From contig NC_053492.1 in NCBI RefSeq assembly GCF_905171775.1, positions 296,089,934-296,153,933 on the forward strand: 64,000 nt of DNA. The letters run 5' to 3'. The stretch comes from Rana temporaria (Eukaryota; Chordata; Amphibia; Anura; Ranidae). Both the position numbers and the translations under genes were made by a program. Positions 22,495-33,496 of the stretch are shown piece after piece. The notes beneath the pieces are model-generated. The model did no database searches, was not told the DNA's origin, and saw nothing but the letters and a program-made list of their open reading frames with translations. How positions within the stretch are numbered: the stretch's first letter is position 1; each line of letters starts with the position of its first letter.

Positions 22495-22990
22495 ATGGAC
22501 CCGCTCTCTTTGAACTTCCTCAACAACATCTTCCCGATCAGGAAGAAGAAAGGCGGTTTTTCGTCCGGTGGGAGCTTGAGAAATCTCACCAACTTACTGC
22601 CCTGTGGAACAAGGGTGAGGTTGAACATCTACTTGAAAGACCTACTTCTAATGGCTGGTTCCCCTCGCCTAGCGAGCGAACACGCCTCCTGGATGGTCGG
22701 ATCGCTTCGCGATCTGGGACTCCTCATAGATCACGAACACCTATTATCTCCCCATTTCAGGAGATAGAGTTTTTTGGGGTTCTTGGTGGACACCAACCGA
22801 GCGATCCTTCGGCTACCCATACCCAATTAGCCGCCATCCGCAAAGACATCAGTATCATGCTGGGCAGCAGCGGGTGTCCTTACGCGGACTGACTCGCTTA
22901 GTCGGCCTGTTCCCGGTGTCAATCCAGGCCACTCTCCAGCCCCTCTTCACTGTCGAACCCTCCAGAGACTCGAGACTCTACATCTTCGCT
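22495..22990 (+). pseudogene. DIRS reverse transcriptase remnant
   Basis: The frame from 22495 reads RKKKGGFSSGGSLRNL and then jumps to IYLKDLLLMAGSPRL (22627-22671). In DIRS reverse transcriptases these motifs are separated by about 100 or more residues with the first catalytic aspartate, so the palm core is deleted. The YxDD box (usually YLDDLLLM) reads YLKD: codons at 22630-22641 show the first aspartate replaced by lysine. Downstream, EFLGFLVDT-like sequence persists at about 22767-22800 across a frameshift. The enzyme would have copied element RNA into cDNA; this copy cannot. Confidence 0.75.
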
Positions 22991-23038
22991 AGGGGCTTCG
23001 CTATACAAACTAAGTGAAGCCATGGTGGACCTACGGTA

Positions 23039-23600
23039 GTGGTTACGTCATGCCGTCAAACGGAACGGCGAGACATTTTCAACTCCTCACCGGATTTCGT
23101 CATAGGGTCGGATACCAGCTGCCTCGGCTGGGGTGCTCGGTGCAGTCCCTCGTCCTCCGGTAGGACGTGGTCCGCAGAGAACCCTCGGCTGCACATCAAC
23201 ACGTACACCCCTGACGGCCTTTTTTGCCATCGGAAGTCTGTTGCCACGCACGTCCATCTGCTGTGTGCTATTGCGTTCGGACAACGTACCCGCAGTCCGG
23301 TACGTCGATCGCTTGGTGGGCCCCTGATCCAGAATCCTAGCGGATCTAGTAAGACTTCGGGCACTTCTGCCTGGAATGCAACATCGTCCCGATTGCGGGA
23401 TATGCCACAGACTATCCCTATAGGGTGGCAGATTGGATTCTCGTTACCTGACCGATTCCAACGATTGGCGACCGCACCGGTCAGGGTCCCTGATCCTCGC
23501 TCACTTTGAGGATCCTTCTCTTTGGACCTGTTCGTTCCCCGTATCAGCCACCAGTTTCCGCGCTCTTACAACCGGAGGCCGGATCCGGAGGCGCACCATG
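23039..23600 (+). pseudogene. DIRS RNase H domain remnant
   Basis: GSDTSCLGWGA (residues 23-33 of the frame from 23039) matches the TDAS.xGWGA motif with the first catalytic aspartate of LTR/DIRS RNase H. In an overlapping frame SDNVPAVRYVDRLVGP (about 23274-23321) matches the DN..AV.Y.NR.GG motif with another catalytic aspartate. A further segment WDSRYLTDSNDW-like (23430-23465) is the usual post-RNase H linker. The pieces lie in different frames, so it is broken. Confidence 0.7.
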
Positions 23601-24550
23601 TGGACGCCCTCCACCAAACGTGGTCACAGGGGACACATTACGCGTTCCCCTGTTCCCGGTGACCCTCAGGGTCCTCCTTCACTTAGCGAGCCGGAGGGCA
23701 TCAGTCGTGCGGTTCACTCCGTGGTGGCCGACGCAACCATGGTTTACCCTCCTTCTGAGGATGACGGTGGAACTCCCCAGGTTGTTTCCTCATTCCCCCC
23801 ACCTCCTCGCTGGTCTGAACGGGGATCTGCACCCTCTACTCACGAAGCACATCCTACCTCTCCTCACATGGTTAGTATCGGGGTTCCGGTCGCAGACTAC
23901 GACCTTTCAGGAACAGCTAGGGATTCCCTGCCTTGGACTGGGCCCCGGGACTAGATCGGCATCTCGATCTACCTGGGGACTCTGGGTTACTTGGTGTGAT
24001 GAACGACGGGTCGACCCCGTTCAAGCGCCAGGGTCTGTAATAGCCAATTATCGGGCGGACTCTTTGGATCCGTTGGTGTGTCAATTTTGAAGGCGTTAAG
24101 TTTAAATCGCCCAATGTACCAGCACACTTGGGATTTTTCCAAGGTCATGATCATGTTCTCGGGCTGGGGGACGTTGACACTTTGTTTTGAGGTTACTGTC
24201 TTTCGAGCTTACTGTCTTCTTGTGTCTGATTTCCATCATCGTGGGTCAGACGTCAAGGCTTTGGACATATCCAGGCATCATTCCTCGCCTCAGAGACTCA
24301 AGTCTTTTTCCGTCGTGCGTTGGACCAGACGGTACTTCGATCGGTTTTCTACCCGTTCTTCCCCGCACATTCACAACTGTATGTGGTCCGCTGTCTACAG
24401 ACTTATATGTCCTTGACAGCCTTGCTGCGATCTTCGCAAGTCTTTCAACTCCTCGTTTCCTACGTTAATCCTCTCTTCCTGGTTTCCTCTGTGACTTACT
24501 ATAGCGGCGGACTGTTGTCAGCGACCGTTTTTCCGCCAATCCCGCTTTGA
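23506..24550 (+). pseudogene. DIRS tyrosine recombinase region remnant
   Basis: After the TPWWPTQPWFTLLLRMTVEL segment (about 23729-23788) comes LWVTWCDERRVDPVQAPGSV (23974-24033), the conserved start of the tyrosine recombinase domain in DIRS elements. It continues in a second frame as NRPMYQHTWDFSKVM and SDVKALDISRHHS (24108-24290), then WTRRYFDR and SQLYVVRCLQTYMS. The C-terminal HxxR and tyrosine nucleophile motifs are not visible before the internal complementary region, so the catalytic centre is incomplete. The enzyme would have inserted the circular cDNA. Confidence 0.7.
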
Positions 24551-24632
24551 ACAGGAGGTACACATATCTATGTCAGTGTTGTGGATTATTTTGATTGTTA
24601 TTGGTCATATGCATTGTTATAGCTTTGAACTT

Positions 24633-24729
24633 GCATAAGATATGAGCCTCCTGTCTGATGTATAATTTGAGATTTTCCTAGCTTGTGACGGAAAATATTA
24701 ATTATATGAAGACAGGAGGCGAGTATCTT
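24633..24729 (-). repeat. internal complementary region (ICR) of the DIRS element
   Basis: 24633-24667 is the reverse complement of the left border (19669-19704); 24664-24729 is the reverse complement of the right border (25335-25400). The halves meet at AATTT. In DIRS1-type elements the ICR templates completion and circularisation of the cDNA, so this is diagnostic. Confidence 0.9.
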
Positions 24730-25164
24730 CCCTCCCAACCCAACCCTGTCACGAGGTTGTCTCTCTCTCGTTCTAGACTGATGAACCACGCACCCTGCAA
24801 GTCGGAGGCTGGTACGCCCCGGGAGTTCGTTTTCACTATCCCCGTTGGGATTGCTGTCCGTTTCGATCCATGGGTTTAGTTCACCGCAGATGGAGGTTCC
24901 TACTGCGTTCCAGATCCGGAGTCGGGATGCCGTTGACTGAATCCGTTGGTCCATGTTCCTGAGGACAACTGACCGGTCGGCTCCGAATGGTTTGGGTTTC
25001 CTATAGTCCCCGTTGGGATGAAGCTGGTCCGGATGAAGTTGGTCCGTGTTGGCCTTGTCCTTTCGTTTCCTCCAGATTCGGATGTTGTGTTCCGGTCGGA
25101 AGGTTCCCGGCAGCCGCGGAGATGTCTAATTGGACTTTCGGTTCCTGTTTACACTAATTCGCAT

Positions 25165-25352
25165 GAAGAAAGAGGAATAGGTTACCTCAGACAGTCACTT
25201 ATATAGGCTACGGTCTGGGAGGGGCTACACTGGCCCAGGGACTGCTGGGAAGGGTAGTTCTTTGAATTTTTTAAGTTACAATAAATGTTTACTGTATTTC
25301 TGCTATGGGCATTATTAAAGAAAGATAATGCATAAGATACTCGCCTCCTGTC
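25165..25352 (-). repeat. right inverted terminal repeat of the DIRS element
   Basis: Reverse complement of 19686-19872 with few differences (for example TATAAGTGAC against TATAAGGGAC in the left copy). The outermost 46 bp (25353-25398) are unique to this end and are represented only in the ICR. Confidence 0.9.
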
Positions 25353-25743
25353 TTCATATAATTAATATTTTCCGTCACAAGCTAGGAAAATCTCAAATTA
25401 CCAACAACCCAGAGACTACATTTAATTTTTTTTATTTGACTAAAATTGCCAGAAGCTTGTTAAGAAAAAAAAAAAAACGGTCCCAAGTGAAATATTGGGG
25501 CTGCCACAGCTTACTTCATTATGAAGATGCTAGTTTCCTTGCTGTCTGGCTTCAATACTTTGAGCGTCACAGAGGTCGCACAGAACAAATAAGTTAGTGA
25601 AGTCAGACCGGCTGATTTGCATACTTGTTCTAGTGCACTTAATTCCCATTAACACTAGAAGGTTGGCATGAGAGCTAAGAAATTGGCATTTTCAGAAAAG
25701 ATCAGACAGCCTTTTATATTTCTTTCATGACTTATTTCCTTTA

Positions 25744-26135
25744 AAGTGTATGTAAATTCTCTAAATAACAAATATGGAGGTTATTGTTACTAAAGGATAG
25801 AAATGGGAAATTGGGCACACAGCACTTTAATATAAATATGTGGGTGGGGGGGATTGGGGCCCCCCTTCTTTCTTCTTTTTTTTTTTCTTTCATTCCCTCA
25901 TGGAGGGGTGAGAGTGTAAGGGGAAGACTGAGGTAGGAGAGAGATGAAAAATCAAGATGTAGGATTGACCCATATTGTTGTCATTGATGTTATTTTTGTA
26001 GATGTAATGTAGTGTGCATTTTAAATGTAATCCCTCTTTTTTATATGCTTATTGGAAATGTAATGAAAGCTATATTTTTGTGTAAGAAAAAACTGAATAA
26101 AACAAATAAAAAATAAAAAAGTGTATGTAAATTCT
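25744..26135 (+). mobile_element. truncated L1-like LINE 3' end with 17-bp TSD
   Basis: AAGTGTATGTAAATTCT occurs at 25744-25760 and 26119-26135. The 358-bp insert ends in an A-rich tail with AATAAAACAAATAAAAAATA just before the second copy, as expected of target-primed reverse transcription. It is strongly 5'-truncated and non-coding. The L1 assignment rests on the tail and TSD length; another LINE clade is possible. Confidence 0.75.
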
Positions 26136-26170
26136 AAAAATTAACTTAGTGTATTTGTTTCCTTTTGGTT

Positions 26171-26560
26171 TATTAAAGGGGTTGTAAAGGTAAATGTTTT
26201 TTCACCTTAATGCATCCTATGCATTTAAGGTGAAAAAACATCCGAAAGTACCGCCCCCCACCCGAACCACCGTTTTACTTACCTCACCCCTCGAAAGTCC
26301 CGCGTGCGTCCCTGTGATCCTCTTCGGTTCCCAGCCTGGCCGTTGATTGGCTAGGCTGGACGGATTGATAGCTGCGCAGCCATTGGCTGGCGCTGCTGTC
26401 AATCACATCCGGTGAGGCGGCGTGCTGGGAGCGGGGCCGAGTGATACAGTCCCTGATATATGCCCACCGCTGTATCACAGGAGCACTCCCGCAAAAGCTT
26501 TCCACCATGCGAGCTTGCAGAATACAGTAATATTCTAAAGTGCTAGTGCATGTGTGCCAA
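26171..26560. mobile_element. truncated dispersed repeat (AAAGGGGTTGTAAAGG start)
   Basis: Begins TTAAAGGGGTTGTAAAGG and contains a hairpin (AAATGTTTTTTCACCTTAA against TTAAGGTGAAAAAACAT) followed by GC-rich sequence with TTACTTACCTC and TGGCTGGCGCTGCTGTCAAT. I recognise this general type from ranid DNA; the right end is missing. Confidence 0.5.
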
Positions 26561-26680
26561 CACACCAATAAACAAAAAAGTGCAAAATAAATCCATAAAT
26601 TGCAGCAATAGTAGCTCAGTGGTAAGCTATTAAAAGTCCATGCATTAGATAGGTTTCTTGAAAGTTGACACCATCACCTC

Positions 26681-27118
26681 TAATGCCGCGTACAGACGGT
26701 CGTTTTTTGTGATGAAAAAAAACGACGTTTTAAAAAACGTCATTTAAAATGATCGTGTGTGGGCAAAACGTCGTTTTATGTCTTCAAAAAAACGACCAAA
26801 AAAAAATTCGAACATGCTCGAATTTTTTGTGTCGTTTTTCAAAACGTTGTTTTTGTTTCACAGAAGTTGACCGTGTGTAGCAAAAAACGACGTATAAAAC
26901 GACGTTTTGAAACCCGCGCATGCCCAGAAGTTAGTTATGAAGTGAGCTTCAATGGAAAAAAGTTGTGAAACGTAACCTCGCTTTGCTAGAGCATTGTGAA
27001 AAAACGATGGTCTGTATGCTACGTCGTTTTTAAAAATGAAGTTTCAAAAACGTCGTTTTTTACATAAAACATTGTTTTTTTTTCCATCGCAAAAAACGAC
27101 CGTCTGTACGCGGCATAA
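26681..27118. mobile_element. PIF/Harbinger-like MITE (GCCGCGTACAGACGG ends)
   Basis: TAA at 26681-26683 and 27116-27118 flanks inverted ends TGCCGCGTACAGACGGTCGT and ACGACCGTCTGTACGCGGCA. The interior is dominated by AAAACGACGTTTT-type palindromes. Non-coding. The TWA duplication is the Harbinger hallmark. Confidence 0.75.
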
Positions 27119-27771
27119 GACAATATCAAAACTGGCGACACCAGGTGGGAAGTAGAGGTGAGTGCCTATTTACCAGACCACCATTACCCTTTGTTTTAAG
27201 AAAAGGTCACGTGGGGCTTTGGTACAGTTTATGGCCAGAGACGGACTCCAAAAGAAGATTTACCATGAATACATGGCCTTGGCACTGAGGGATCAAGCGT
27301 ATTGCAGCCTGATGTGACGTGGAGCACCTCATTCGCGTGGTTAGGTGCAGCGTGCGTTCCACCGCTTTACAGCACCAAACCCGGAAGTGGCTGAGCAGGA
27401 TGAACGTGACCAGGAGCGCCTCGACGTACGTACTTTCACTTCACTGGGTGTACGGAGGGTTTACATCCACTTTAAAGAGGAGCCTAGGTTTTGCCATACT
27501 GCACAACTGTCTCTAGCTCTTAAGCACTCTTTGGAGAGGCGAGTTAACTGCTATTAAGCAGATAGGATATGAAAAAAAGTTAAGGGAACAGCCCCTGCTA
27601 AAAAGTGAAGGAACCAGATTGGAGTTTGCATTGCTTATATTGTTAATCCATTTTTATAAATAACTAAAAAATTCTAATTTTGTGTACAACCAAGATTGTA
27701 CCCTGTGCAACACACAAGTTGCACATTGATTAGGCTGGCCATAGTTTTGCTTACTACTACTGTAATTATAT
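27119..27771. other. unassigned interval
   Basis: No gene or repeat ends recognised. Two overlapping short frames at 27319-27557 have no domain. Confidence 0.4.
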
Positions 27772-28099
27772 AATGGCAGTAAATAAAAAGTACTCGTACC
27801 CCTTGAAATGTTCTACATTTTGTCATGTTACCACCAAAAACTTAAATATATTTTATTGGGATTTTATATGATAGACCAACACAAAGGGCACATAATTGTG
27901 AAGTGGAAACAAAATAATGAATAGTTTTAATTTTTTTTACAAATAAATATCTGAAAAGTGTGGCGTGCATTTGTATTCAACCCTCTTTACTATGATACCC
28001 ATAACTACAATCTAGTGGAAACTAATTAATAAATAGAGTCCACCTATGTGTAATTTAATCTCCGTATAAATACAGCTGTTCTGTGAATCCCTTAGAGGT

Positions 28100-28390
28100 T
28101 TGTTAGAGAACCTTAGTGAACAAACAGCATCACGAAGGTCAAGGAACACACCAGACAGGTCAGGGATAAAGTTATGGAGAAGTTTAAAGCAGTTAGGTTA
28201 TACAAAACTATCCCACGCTTTGAACATCTCATGGAGCAGTGTTCAATCCATCATCCGAAAATTTAAAGAGTATGGCACAACTGCAAAACTGCCTAGACAT
28301 GGCCGTCCACCTAAATTGACAAACTGGGCAAGGAGAGCATTAATCAGAGAAGTAACCAAGAGGTCCATGGTAACTCTGGAGAAGCTGTAG
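28100..28390 (+). pseudogene. Tc1-type transposase, N-terminal part
   Basis: The frame contains the bipartite paired-like helix-turn-helix DNA-binding domain: GIKLWRSLKQLGYTKLSHAL (residues about 22-41), WSSVQSIIRKFKEYGTTAKL, then the GRPPKL hook (about residues 74-79). A premature stop ends it at 28390; the reading frame continues past it as ESVHRTTIS..LHKSGLYGR (about 28412-28470) to the insertion at 28503. After the insertion KKVLWSDE (about 29748-29771) includes the first catalytic aspartate of the DDE domain. Stop, insertion and truncation make it inactive. Confidence 0.85.
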
Positions 28391-28488
28391 AGATCCACAG
28401 CTCAGGGGGGAGAATCTGTCCACAGGACAACTATTAGTTGTGCACTCCACAAATCTGGTCTTTATGGAAGAGTGACAAGAAGAAAGCC

Positions 28489-29686
28489 ATTGTTGAAAGA
28501 AATAGTACAATGTATATATATGTTAATTTGCGCTGAATATTAACTTAGAAAATGCAAATCGTGCTAATAAGTGATTAAAAAGAAACTATCAAGTGTCAAA
28601 TTAATAGGCAAAAACGATACAAATAAAGTCCAATTGCATAAATATACACCAGTGGTTTTCAATGAAACAACACCCAGATCAGTGTGATGATTAAAGGAAG
28701 GTGTGATGTGATCTCAAACAACGTGCTCCTGCTTCACAAGTAGATACGCCTCTTCCACATTAACCACAGCTCATGGAAAACAAAAGAGAGATACTCTCAT
28801 AGCGCAGCTGAGTGTAAAACAATACAAAGAGGATAGATGGTCTCTAACAATGGCACACTCACGAATCCACCGATTAAAAGCCGCATATAGCAACAATACA
28901 CCGATCCTTCATTAAGCCGCTCAGCTCATATGATGTCTCTCCTCATTCGAATCCTAGATCGAATCCTAGATCCGTCCCGCTCGTAACTCCTCCCCCACGC
29001 GTTACGTCAATAGTCACTTGACTTAGTCATGGGTCAAAGTTAAGTCAAGTGACTATTGACGTAACGCGTGGGGGAGGAGTTACGAGCGGGACGGATCTAG
29101 GATTCGATCTAGGATTCGAATGAGGAGAGACATCATATGAGCTGAGCGGCTTAATGAAGGATCGGTGTATTGTTGCTATATGCGGCTTTTAATCGGTGGA
29201 TTCGTGAGTGTGCCATTGTTAGAGACCATCTATCCTCTTTGTATTGTTTTACACTCAGCTGCGCTATGAGAGTATCTCTCTTTTGTTTTCCATGAGCTGT
29301 GGTTAATGTGGAAGAGGCGTATCTACTTGTGAAGCAGGAGCACGTTGTTTGAGATCACATCACACCTTCCTTTAATCATCACACTGATCTGGGTGTTGTT
29401 TCATTGAAAACCACTGGTGTATATTTATGCAATTGGACTTTATTTGTATCGTTTTTGCCTATTAATTTGACACTTGATAGTTTCTTTTTAATCACTTATT
29501 AGCACGATTTGCATTTTCTAAGTTAATATTCAGCGCAAATTAACATATATATATACATTGTACTATTTTTGTTTGACTTACATTACTTTTTTGCTGCGTT
29601 TATTATTTGGTAATTTTGTTAAATGCTCTATAATTTGATATTTAATTAGTGCTGTAGTACCAATATTTTTACATTGTTGAAAGAAA
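28489..29686 (-). mobile_element. retroposed giant foldback with 14-bp TSD (copy B)
   Basis: ATTGTTGAAAGAAA occurs at 28489-28502 and 29673-29686; the Tc1 coding sequence is continuous across it when one copy is removed. The insert is an almost perfect palindrome: left arm 28503-29025, 15-bp loop 29026-29040, right arm 29041-29567. About 105 bp of unique sequence follow. The arms differ mainly by a 2-bp AT-repeat length change near the outer tip, so the fold is young or maintained by conversion. Read on minus, the order is unique segment, arm, loop, arm, TSD, as in copy A. Confidence 0.9.
28998..29030 (-). ncRNA. hammerhead-like structured motif (copy B)
   Basis: On minus: ATGACTAA (29030-29023), stem GTCAA (29022-29018), loop GTGACTA, stem TTGAC (29010-29006), then GTAACGCGT. 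It has the same order as copy A with an unrelated but still complementary stem. It spans the centre of the palindrome. Confidence 0.4.
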
Positions 29687-29857
29687 GCCATAAGAAATCC
29701 TGTTTTCAGTTTGTGAGAAGCCATATGGGGATACTGCAAACATGTGTAAGAAGGTGCTCTGGTCAGATGAGATCAAAAATTTTACTTTTTGTCCTAAAAG
29801 TAAAACGCTGTGTGGTAGAAAAATAAATACTGCTCATCACCCTGAACAGCTTTGAAA

Positions 29858-30290
29858 AATCGGTGCTCCCCAGCTGTAGGTTCCCCAGACAACCAACTTT
29901 GCACACTTGTAGAGAAGAAATGGGGCTAAATGTGTGCCAAGTTTTGGGTCCAGGGAACCTACAACCAGCCGGGACCGGGCCCCCGAAATTACTGGAGAAA
30001 TTACCGTTTAAACATGGGAGTCTATGGAAGGGGTGCCCGGCTTTAAAAAAAAAAAAATCGGTGCTCCCCGGCCGTAGGTCCCCCGTTCAACAAACTTTGC
30101 ACACCTATAGAGGACGAGTGGGGCTATATGTGTGCCAAGTTCCGGGTCCAGGGGACCTACGGCCAGCCGATACAGGGTCCCCAAATTCTGGGAGATCAGG
30201 CACAAAAAGGTGACTCGAGTATAAGCCGAGGGGGCATTTTCAGCACAAAAAAATGTGCTGAAAAACTCAGCTTATACTCGAGTATATACG

Positions 30291-30331
<41 letters not shown>
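29858..30331. repeat. about 200-bp tandem duplication, foldback tail and (TA)n
   Basis: AATCGGTGCTCCCC starts two successive diverged units at about 29857 and 30057 (each with ACTTTGCACAC, TGTGTGCCAAGTT and GGTCCAGGG). They lead into a short palindrome ACTCGAGTATAAGCCGAG against CTCAGCTTATACTCGAGT (30203-30282), then ATATACGGTG and a (TA)n run (30292-30331). The ACTCGAGTATAAGC ends suggest a MITE, but the left boundary is not clear. It abuts the truncated Tc1 element. Confidence 0.6.
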
Positions 30332-30334
<3 letters not shown>

Positions 30335-32960
30335 CATTTTTTGTATTGGTTATCTGTATCTTCGTCCCTTTATAAATTATGACATTGTAGGATAGTTATA
30401 AACCGTGCTACTTAACACTCTTTCAACTCAGCTAAGTCTACCCTCAAGAAGTAAGTCTGGTATTATTTAGCACAATGTGGTGCTCAAACAGAAAAACCTG
30501 TCAAATAGGGATGATGACGTCACCCAGGATCCCTGCTGGCAGACCAAATGCACAAAATAATCTTATACAGACCTGCAGTCTATCTGTGCAGAACCATATC
30601 AGGCCATGTGCCTTCAACATTGGGAGGGTACAATAAAAGTGTGTGTCAAGCCTTTGCAAGGCATCTTGCCACCATGTTGATAGGACAAGGACCCCATCCC
30701 AACATCATGTATCCTAAAAGGGTTGTGGAGGTTTGTGGTGGAGGCATAGAATGCAATAAGGTGAAAAACCCCTTTAAAGGCTCACAGATATCCTCCCTTT
30801 CCCCATGTGAATGAGTGTCCTTGTGAATCATTTACATAAAAAATGGAAAAGTAAATAAAAGCAACCAAACCATTAAGAAAATCTTAAACTGAAAAAAAGA
30901 AAAAAGGGCCTAAGATGTAAAACCAACCAGGCATGTTGAGTGGCGCCAGATGATGTTGACAGATTCCCACTTGCTTCTGACTGTAAACAAGCTGGCAAGA
31001 TCCTGGGTGACATAATTGACAAAACACGCCCATGATTATATCTGGGAGGCTGAAATTGACTTTTATGGTACCGTACAGAAGCTTGGGATACACAAAGTAG
31101 GTATAAAAAGTTTAGTTTAGTTTTTTACAATAACAGTTTAAAATACATACATTTTAAAAAGAATAAAACAAGACAATGGCTCTATATGGTCACAAGTATG
31201 GTGACACTGAAAGGATTCTGTACGGTACCATAAAAGTCGATTTCAGCCAACCAAAAAGATCCCCAACCCATTTATTTCCAAATAGAAGCCAGCAGGGATC
31301 TGTCATTTTGTGGTGGTAGTGCTACAGATCTCCTGGTTTTGGTTACAAATTAAATCTGCAATTTTCAATTTAGTGGCATTAATGTCTGGCTGCGCTTTGT
31401 AAACAACGTCACTTTTAAAGAAGCACATCATGCCACATCTGCAACTTCACATGCAGGTTTACAGCATCCCAAAAGTATGTTATGTAAAGGATTTTTGTAT
31501 TTTAATGTCCCCCTTTAAGTCTTCCTAAAAGACCCTCTCCCAAAAAAGTGGTACAGTATTTAAAAAAAATATTTCACATTGGTACATGTCCCAGTGGCAA
31601 TACCAAGATATCCATGCCCTTTTAAAAATAAAAGCCTTTACCTTTAAAAAAAAAAAAAAAAAAAAAGACTCAGCTCCCATAGACTTCACTGAGGTTCGGT
31701 GCTATGTGTGCTATTTGCAAACTAACCAATGGGTTTAGTGAACATGCAGCAAACCGCACTTTGCCCAGTTCCCTCAAAGCTATTATCAAATGCAAATGTT
31801 ACAACAAAGAATATTATCTAAAGAGACAGGTTCTCTTCTACTAATTCATCTGTGTTGTACTGACACCAGAACAAAGGTCGAGTTAAATACTGTGCACATT
31901 TTCTCATGGTAAAACATATTTACACATCATATTCTTTTTTAAAGTCTCTTCCAGAAGTCCAGATTTTCCGGTTGTCTAGCAGAAATTTTTGAAGTATCCT
32001 GAAAGGTGTCACGACTTTACGTATTGTTTACATTTTCTAAGCTTAGTTGACATTAAAAAGGTAAAGAGATGAGTCAATACATCAAAAATCTTTCATCTAC
32101 TGTAGTGACAAGTAAAATATGCAAGTTACGTACATTATATAACGATTTAAACATTTTGTAATACGGACCAATATTTTAGATACTAGAGTTTCCTTTATAG
32201 CCTTAATTTATGCTGCAAATATTCTTAATCGTCTCCGATTTGCCAGCCAGTAAAGCAATACAGATACCGTTCAACTCTAACCACCCTGGACTTCACAGCA
32301 CAAATCCTACAATGCTAAATTCTGTACCAATGCCCTGCTTGCTACCTGATCTTTGTTCTATTAGGAGACTTTATCACACTAACGGAACCCACCTTAAGCT
32401 CTCCCCTTTCTGTAAATCCATCTAAGCTCCCCCACCAACCCATCAGAATACAGATCAGACAACCCCACTTAAAGTCTCCTTTCCAATGGTCCCCTGCCAC
32501 TCCATTCATTTGTCGGAGGCCATTAACCCCCTGTAAACTCCAACGAACAAAAACAGAGTTCACACATGGATCGGGTTAAGAGCCAGGTGAACAGAGCATC
32601 AGGAAAGGTAATAATTAGTGAGAGGGGTTGGATATAAAGAAGAACCTATCATTGTGCGGTGCATGGGCAAGGTGATAGATTATTACCTACTGTGTGGTAA
32701 CTCACAAAAAAATAAATAAAATAAAACATTATACATGAATGCATATTTCCTGTTAGCCCAGAATAAAATCTTAACAAAGCCTTGGTTCCTTAGTTCTTTA
32801 CATGCACAATATAAATGCTACATTACTATGTAATGATAAATTATATGACTGACAAACACTCTCAGGTAGCTACATTACAGTAGTCTAACTCAGGTCTCTG
32901 TCTCCTGAATACTTTTTGAAATTCAAGGTTATGACATAATGCAATGATAAAATGTAAATT
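30332..32960. other. unassigned 2.6-kb interval
   Basis: Mostly AT-rich. GTACCGTACAGA near 31069 and TACGGTACCATAAAAGTC near 31222 are a small local inverted repeat. No domain-bearing frame and no splice-flanked exon that I can support. Confidence 0.4.
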
Positions 32961-33496
32961 TAAAGAGTAACTCCACTTTTTGTTGAGAAAAATATTCCAC
33001 TTTGGGTGATCTATGTACAGTGCAAGAATTTTAAATAAGTTGTTGCAGATTCCTACCTTGTGTTATTCTGAAGAAATAGCGGTTTGTTTCCCTGTGTCCA
33101 TGTGCAAAATGAATGTGCATGAAATTGATTCCATAATCGTCAATCAGCTGCTGCACTTGCAGGGTTATAAAGAGTAAAACTGCACTATCTGCATCCCTTT
33201 AAATGTTTTTTCCCTTTGGGAGTATCTCACCAAAAATGCAATTTTTGTTGCAGGTGATCGTAGTGCAGACTTATGGGAAAATCAGTAAGCCAATCACAAA
33301 AGCAAGAGCTGATACTTCTGGGGAGCGTCCTGAACACCATCTGTGTACAAAACACCCTCAGGTTGCCATGTTGCATTGCATCTTACAGAAAATTACAGAT
33401 TGGAAAGGAAAAGTCGTTTTTTATAACACTAAATTACAATATGACTTGTGTGGAAAATGTATATGCTATATTGTTTTTTCCATGAAAGTGGAGTTT
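32961..33496. mobile_element. candidate MITE with AACTCCACTTTT ends
   Basis: TAAAGAGTAACTCCACTTTT at the left and GAAAGTGGAGTTTAC at the right are inverted. The 107-codon frame inside (33203-33526) has no recognisable domain. The right terminus is diverged and no target duplication is visible. Confidence 0.45.

Larger units (their letters stand above)
19663..25407 (+). mobile_element. DIRS-type tyrosine-recombinase retrotransposon, decayed
   Basis: A 5.7-kb element with DIRS architecture: inverted (not direct) terminal repeats at 19686-19872 and 25165-25352, and an internal complementary region at 24633-24729 whose two halves are reverse complements of the outermost left edge and outermost right edge. 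Coding remnants in order on +: Gag-like, reverse transcriptase, RNase H, tyrosine recombinase. Stops, frameshifts and a missing RT core show it is dead. TACCAACAA occurs at both borders (19663-19671 and 25399-25407); DIRS elements normally integrate by recombination without target duplication, so this 9-bp repeat may be a recombination footprint or chance. Confidence 0.9.
27772..29848 (+). mobile_element. Tc1-like DNA transposon, 3'-truncated and interrupted
   Basis: Starts with Tc1-type end sequence (AGTACTCGTACCCCTTGAAA, then TTTTGTCATGTTACCACC) and carries transposase sequence at 28100-28488, which resumes at 29687-29848. The right end and inverted repeat are missing beyond about 29848. 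A 1,170-bp retroposed foldback interrupts it at 28503-29672. Confidence 0.85.

Noticed and set aside
28503..29672. Palindrome as a tail-to-tail duplication from misassembly
   Set aside because: An exact 14-bp TSD, a unique 105-bp segment on one side only and a 2-bp length difference between arms favour a real insertion, although read-level confirmation is still needed.
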